From Ruminococcus sp. (GTDB lineage Bacteria; Bacillota; Clostridia; Oscillospirales; Ruminococcaceae), in contig JAFWTA010000007.1 of assembly GCA_017519145.1 (NCBI GenBank), positions 24,325 through 88,324 of the forward strand: a stretch of DNA of 64,000 bases, written 5' to 3'. The stretch's first letter is position 1, and each line of letters starts with the position of its first letter. This document shows, one piece after another, positions 60,794 to 64,000 of this stretch. The position numbers and the translations under genes were made by a program. The notes beneath the pieces are model-generated. The model was not told where the DNA came from, did no database searches, and was given only the letters and a program-made list of their open reading frames with translations.

Positions 60794-60846
60794 TGGTGCG
60801 GATAACAGGACTTGAACCTGCACGGATTGCTCCGCCGGAACCTAAT
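60794..60846 (-). other. 3' half of tRNA-Leu(UAG), likely attachment site of an integrated element
   Basis: On the minus strand the sequence from the anticodon loop (TTAGGT) through anticodon arm, variable arm (CGGA-GCAA-TCCG), T arm (GCAGG-TTCAAGT-CCTGT) and TATCCGC to an encoded ACCA end is intact. The 5' half is absent: beyond 60846 similarity ends. Integrases commonly use tRNA 3' halves starting at the anticodon loop, which leaves such a fragment at one end. DNA to the right is clearly more AT-rich. Confidence 0.75.
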
Positions 60847-61328
60847 GGCAGTATAACGTTGTTGGAATAATTTTATAGTTAAATAGCAGAACGCCTTATA
60901 TACATACTCATGAGATGTTCTTTATTTGTCTTGTATCATTCTCTTGGAATTGTGCAGTGTGGTAACGTTTCTCGGTATTTCTAATCGTTTTTAATAATTA
61001 TATAGTGATTATATTTTTAATAATATATATCGAATTATTCAAGCCGAAAAATCTGATATTATAAATATATATGATTAGAAAATAATAGTAATGAGGGTAT
61101 AATACATACATTGACAAATAATGAATGATATACTATAATAAAAGGAAATGTGACATTTGAGTAACTGATGTTATTTATAATTAACGTAATAATAGTTTTT
61201 TGTTATAGCAATTAGAAGGTATGAAGTAAATAACCTCGATTGTTAAATGAAGTTTTAACCGGTTTCTCTAGCTGCGATGCTGCACAGATTTTGTCAATTA
61301 TCTGAGGAGAAAAGTTCTGTCAAAGCAG
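60847..61328. other. AT-rich non-coding stretch at the edge of the putative element
   Basis: About 480 bases of low GC without any gene or terminator I can support. A GAGGAGA site at 61304-61310 belongs to the next small gene. Confidence 0.6.
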
Positions 61329-61634
61329 ATGTTTTTAATTGATAACTATCTCAATCGAGAGAGAAAGAACTTTGATGAAGGCGGAGCTTCATTTTATTGG
61401 AATGTACAGCTGATGAAAGAAATATATAATTTCAATAACGATAGAATTTGCCATCAATATTCAGTCATCGTGAATGTTTTTGATCAAGCAGGAAATGTAT
61501 TCAAAGAGGTTTTTACTGACAGGTCAGGCAAAAAGAACTTTTTTGATAATAAAATAGGCATTTCTTACATATATGACGTTAATAAGGAAAAACAGTACTT
61601 AGGGAACGTGAATAATATAAAGTTGAAAGGGTGA
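61329..61634 (+). CDS. Small protein of unknown function in the AT-rich island
   Basis: 101 residues from the ATG, no signal peptide or membrane helix, rich in Asn, Lys, Phe and Tyr (FYWNVQLMKEIYNFNND, SVIVNVFDQAGNVFKEVFTD). I do not recognise it. A CTG four codons upstream (61317) is better spaced from GAGGAGA than the ATG. Base composition differs sharply from the chromosome to the left. It could be an immunity or accessory protein for the repeat protein downstream, but only position suggests this. Confidence 0.55.
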   Translation: MFLIDNYLNRERKNFDEGGASFYWNVQLMKEIYNFNNDRICHQYSVIVNVFDQAGNVFKEVFTDRSGKKNFFDNKIGISYIYDVNKEKQYLGNVNNIKLKG

Positions 61635-61762
61635 TAAAATGTTTACATACGCAAAGACAAAGTTGAAAAACAGAATTTATTTATGATAGGTTTCATAAAC
61701 ACATAGATAAATTATTTAGATTAATTTTGCACTGATATTTTTTTATAAGAAAGGATTTGAAA

Positions 61763-62203
61763 ATGGCTTTTATTTATGAAGTTGTACCTGAAAAAGATTA
61801 TGATTTTTTCATATCAATGGGATTGAAAAACTGCTGGGGAAATGACACTTTAACTCTTTCTAAAGGCTCAACAATGTGGTGTGCTGATCGCAAAAGGAAT
61901 GCCTATATAGTTTACATAGGCGGTGGACATGATGAAATGCCCTTTTTTCACGACTTTTGGTGGAATGGAAATGTTATCAGAATGGAAACAGTTTGCGGAG
62001 GGAAAGGAAACTATAAAACAGGAGTAGACATCGTTTGGTATATAAATAAGATACCTGTTCCCAAAAAAATATGGAATTTCAAAGATGAAATTGTAGACAT
62101 GATAAAAGAGGCATTTAAGGTTAATAGTGACTGGTGTATGAAAGAATGCTTAAAATCAATAACAGTTAATATACAATGTGAACCAACTATTTCGGAGGAC
62201 TAA
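61763..62203 (+). CDS. Protein of unknown function upstream of the repeat protein
   Basis: 146 residues (ATG seven bases after GAAAGGA; a TTG two codons earlier is less likely). Compact, Trp-rich, soluble: KNCWGNDTLTLSKGSTMWCA, FFHDFWWNGNVIRMETVCGG, VDIVWYINKIPVPKKIW. No family recognised; the size and aromatic content resemble the immunity proteins that accompany polymorphic toxins, but this is a guess. It ends two bases before the next start and is surely co-transcribed with it. Confidence 0.65.
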   Translation: MAFIYEVVPEKDYDFFISMGLKNCWGNDTLTLSKGSTMWCADRKRNAYIVYIGGGHDEMPFFHDFWWNGNVIRMETVCGGKGNYKTGVDIVWYINKIPVPKKIWNFKDEIVDMIKEAFKVNSDWCMKECLKSITVNIQCEPTISED

Positions 62204-62205
62204 TT

Positions 62206-64000
62206 ATGGGATTATCAACAGATCAGATTGCAATAAAAGAGCATTTAAAGAACTTTGTTTCAAATTGGAAAGCAAATCATGGTATTGATCCAACAGATGT
62301 TCTTGAAGGTGATATATTAGCGTCTTTTGTAGGAGATCTTCAAACGGAAATTAGAAACACAACGTCATTTATACCAACAAAAAGTAATACGTTGATATTA
62401 TATTCGGGAGAAGCTCCGTCTGGAAAATACCTTTGGCAAGAAATGGGTGATTTCTGCACTAATAACCCTGATTTTTATTATATTTCAGGAACTGATGCAG
62501 GAGCTATTTTATGGGAACCAGACTTTGAACTGGAAGTAAAAAAAGCAATTGGTGATCCTGATTTATCAACAAGAGTATTATCAGGAAAAGCTTATGATCC
62601 AATCACAGATAGAGGTACACACAGAGTATCACAGTATGCGGTTGAAGGTCATGACCTTTTGGCAATGGATGACTATATATCAAGAACTTTAACAGAAGAA
62701 GCCCTTGCTTCAGGTCGAAAAGTAGTTTATGTAGCCGGAAAAGGTGTAAATGCAGCTGATAAAAAGGTGGGTATTTTAACCGAATTACCATGCACTGTTA
62801 CAGAAAAATGGATGGGTAAGACAGTGGATGAAGCGATTGCCAGCAAATTTGTAGCTGTTGACGATCTTGACAAGCTTTTGGCTGCAGATTTAGATGAATA
62901 CAGTGATGTGTTTATCAGAAACACTCAGTTCTATTTAGACAGTAGCGGAAAAATCTGCGGTGTTGAGCTAAAAATGGATAGTTTTCCGGAAATAGTAGTA
63001 GGAAATACAACATCAGCAAGTACCAGTGTATTTTTAGGCGAACATCTTGGTATTCTCGATGATGCGGATTTACATGTAAAATATGGACTTTCACTTTCTT
63101 CGGATATTACAACACTGAATAGGTACAGAGAATGTGATTACATAGTAAAGAACGCCGGAGGTTCAGTAGATGATGCTGCAAAGATTGTAAAAGCTACAAA
63201 TGGCAGTGTTAAAGACTCTATGGAAATACTTAGTAAGACAGGCAATAACACTTCCAATGCAGCAACTATTATTACTCAGGTAAAAGGTGATGTAAAGGCT
63301 GCTTCTGATGTGATCGATGCTGCTAAAGGCAATGTTGATGATGCTATCGACATTCTTGACAGATCAGGCAACAATGCAAACAAGGCAGTAAATATTCTTG
63401 ATCGTGTTGACGGAAGCGCAAACGATGCAAGAAGAGTCATAACCGCCGCACAGGATAATATTGATGATGCTATCGACATTCTTGACAGATCAGGCAACAA
63501 TGCAAACAAGGCAGTAAATATTCTTGATCGTGTTGACGGAAGTGCCAACGATGCAAGAAGAGTAATCACCGCCGCACAGGATAATATTGATGATGCTATC
63601 GACATTCTTAACAGATCAGGCAACAACGCAAACAAGGCGGTAAATATTCTTGATCGTGTTGACGGAAGCGCCAACGATGCAAGAAGAGTCATCTCCGCCG
63701 CACAGGATAATATTGATGATGCTATCGACATTCTTAACAGATCAGGCAACAATGCAAACAAGGCAGTAAATATTCTTGATCGTGTTGACGGAAGCGCCAA
63801 CGATGCAAGAAGAGTCATCACCGCCGCACAGGATAATATTGATGATGCTATCGACATTCTTGACAGATCAGGCAACAACGCTAATAAGGCTGTGACTATA
63901 CTTGATCAGGTAGACGGAAGTGCCAACGATGCAAGAAGAGTAATCTCCGCAGCACAGGGTAATGTTGATGATGCTATCGACATTCTTGGAAGAACACGAA
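62206..64000 (+). CDS. Large protein with unknown N-terminal domain and 42-residue tandem repeats, cut by window edge
   Basis: At least 598 residues; TCGGAGGACTAATT precedes the ATG. Residues 1-310 are a non-repetitive globular part (LILYSGEAPSGKYLWQEMG near 65-83, YISGTDAGAILWEPDF, YISRTLTEEALASGRKVVYV near 160-180, GILTELPCTV near 195). The alternation and the closing ELP segment vaguely recall ADP-ribosyl-cyclase-like NAD-glycohydrolase folds; I give this low weight. From about residue 325, helical 14-residue units begin, and from 378 they form 42-residue repeats (VDDAIDILDRSGNN, ANKAVNILDRVDGS, ANDARRVITAAQDN). No signal peptide. A conflict or surface role is possible given the island setting. 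Confidence 0.7.
   Translation, partial: MGLSTDQIAIKEHLKNFVSNWKANHGIDPTDVLEGDILASFVGDLQTEIRNTTSFIPTKSNTLILYSGEAPSGKYLWQEMGDFCTNNPDFYYISGTDAGAILWEPDFELEVKKAIGDPDLSTRVLSGKAYDPITDRGTHRVSQYAVEGHDLLAMDDYISRTLTEEALASGRKVVYVAGKGVNAADKKVGILTELPCTVTEKWMGKTVDEAIASKFVAVDDLDKLLAADLDEYSDVFIRNTQFYLDSSGKICGVELKMDSFPEIVVGNTTSASTSVFLGEHLGILDDADLHVKYGLSLSSDITTLNRYRECDYIVKNAGGSVDDAAKIVKATNGSVKDSMEILSKTGNNTSNAATIITQVKGDVKAASDVIDAAKGNVDDAIDILDRSGNNANKAVNILDRVDGSANDARRVITAAQDNIDDAIDILDRSGNNANKAVNILDRVDGSANDARRVITAAQDNIDDAIDILNRSGNNANKAVNILDRVDGSANDARRVISAAQDNIDDAIDILNRSGNNANKAVNILDRVDGSANDARRVITAAQDNIDDAIDILDRSGNNANKAVTILDQVDGSANDARRVISAAQGNVDDAIDILGRTR
63337..64000 (+). repeat. 126-bp in-frame tandem repeats
   Basis: Units begin at 63337, 63463, 63589, 63715, 63841 and 63967 (last one partial), differing by only a few bases. 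Each encodes 42 residues made of three related 14-residue units. The near identity of the DNA points to recent expansion or ongoing recombination. Confidence 0.93.

Noticed and set aside
60404-60805. 133-codon gene on plus, or a 90-codon frame on minus (60379-60651)
   Set aside because: Both cover the palindrome region. The plus frame would start in the promoter and runs into the tRNA fragment; the minus frame has no ribosome binding site. Neither product is recognisable.
63276-63878. 200-codon repetitive open frame on minus
   Set aside because: Mirror image of the plus-strand tandem repeat; the plus frame has a ribosome binding site, a non-repetitive N-terminal domain and continues to the window edge.
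63337-64000. CRISPR array
   Set aside because: The regularly spaced repeats are 126 bp, contiguous, without unique spacers, and keep one reading frame; they are coding repeats.

Overview
The window looks like the chromosome of a cellulosome-forming Ruminococcus or a close Oscillospiraceae relative. Five secreted proteins carry type I dockerin modules (genes at 9106, 12618, 17201, 21719 and 34164), attached to a transglutaminase-like domain, a serpin, a module of unknown function, a GH26 mannanase plus esterase, and a tandem metalloprotease. A Clostridia-type nitrogen gene set, consensus SigA promoters with 16-18 bp spacers, GGAGG ribosome binding sites and short intrinsic terminators fit that placement. 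The species cannot be fixed from sequence alone.

Layout. 1-6400: FMN-riboswitch-controlled riboflavin operon (small membrane protein, then ribD running off the left edge), divergent mrp, then mreB and recD2. 6400-14500: GNAT enzyme, acyltransferase, lipoprotein and dockerin-transglutaminase operon, an ECF sigma/anti-sigma pair, a dockerin serpin and tRNA-Gly(CCC). 14500-19300: ABC-F protein with an attenuated leader, HD hydrolase, a dockerin protein, and a GNAT gene behind a structured leader RNA. 19300-24600: AraC/periplasmic-binding-protein hybrid regulator and its neighbour GH26-dockerin-esterase, then a Fur-boxed orphan promoter. 24600-31700: glutathione-type operon (ACT, gshA, amidotransferase), DAHP synthase, sugar-nucleotide dehydratase and a UDP-glycosyltransferase. 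31700-39500: a second AraC hybrid regulator, the double-metalloprotease dockerin protein, and a GGDEF/solute-binding lipoprotein pair. 39500-58700: two divergent nitrogen operons, amt-pyrG-glnN-dapF-dapL (minus) and gltB-gltD-glnA-like-ANTAR-purF-asnB (plus). 58700-60800: decayed genes, moeB and a rhodanese. 60800-64000: an AT-rich segment starting exactly at a 3' half of tRNA-Leu, probably the edge of an integrated element, with two unknown small genes and a protein with 42-residue tandem repeats.

How it works together. The strongest system-level signal is nitrogen control. An ANTAR RNA-binding regulator lies inside the gltB operon. Hairpins with six-base loops of the form A-A-N-G-N-N (the A1/G4 rule known for ANTAR targets) occur in the amt leader (two, each overlapping a terminator), in the gltB leader (two, one overlapping a terminator and one competing with a hairpin over the ribosome binding site) and in front of asnB. 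The ANTAR protein has Asn where a receiver would have its phosphorylated Asp, and the ammonium transporter is fused to a PII domain that lacks the uridylylated Tyr.

Other structure worth following: a dispersed intergenic repeat whose end supplies the -35 box of several promoters; a shared operator-like motif in front of the genes beside the two AraC hybrids; a candidate Fur-controlled small RNA; and an interleaved RNA fold in front of a GNAT gene.
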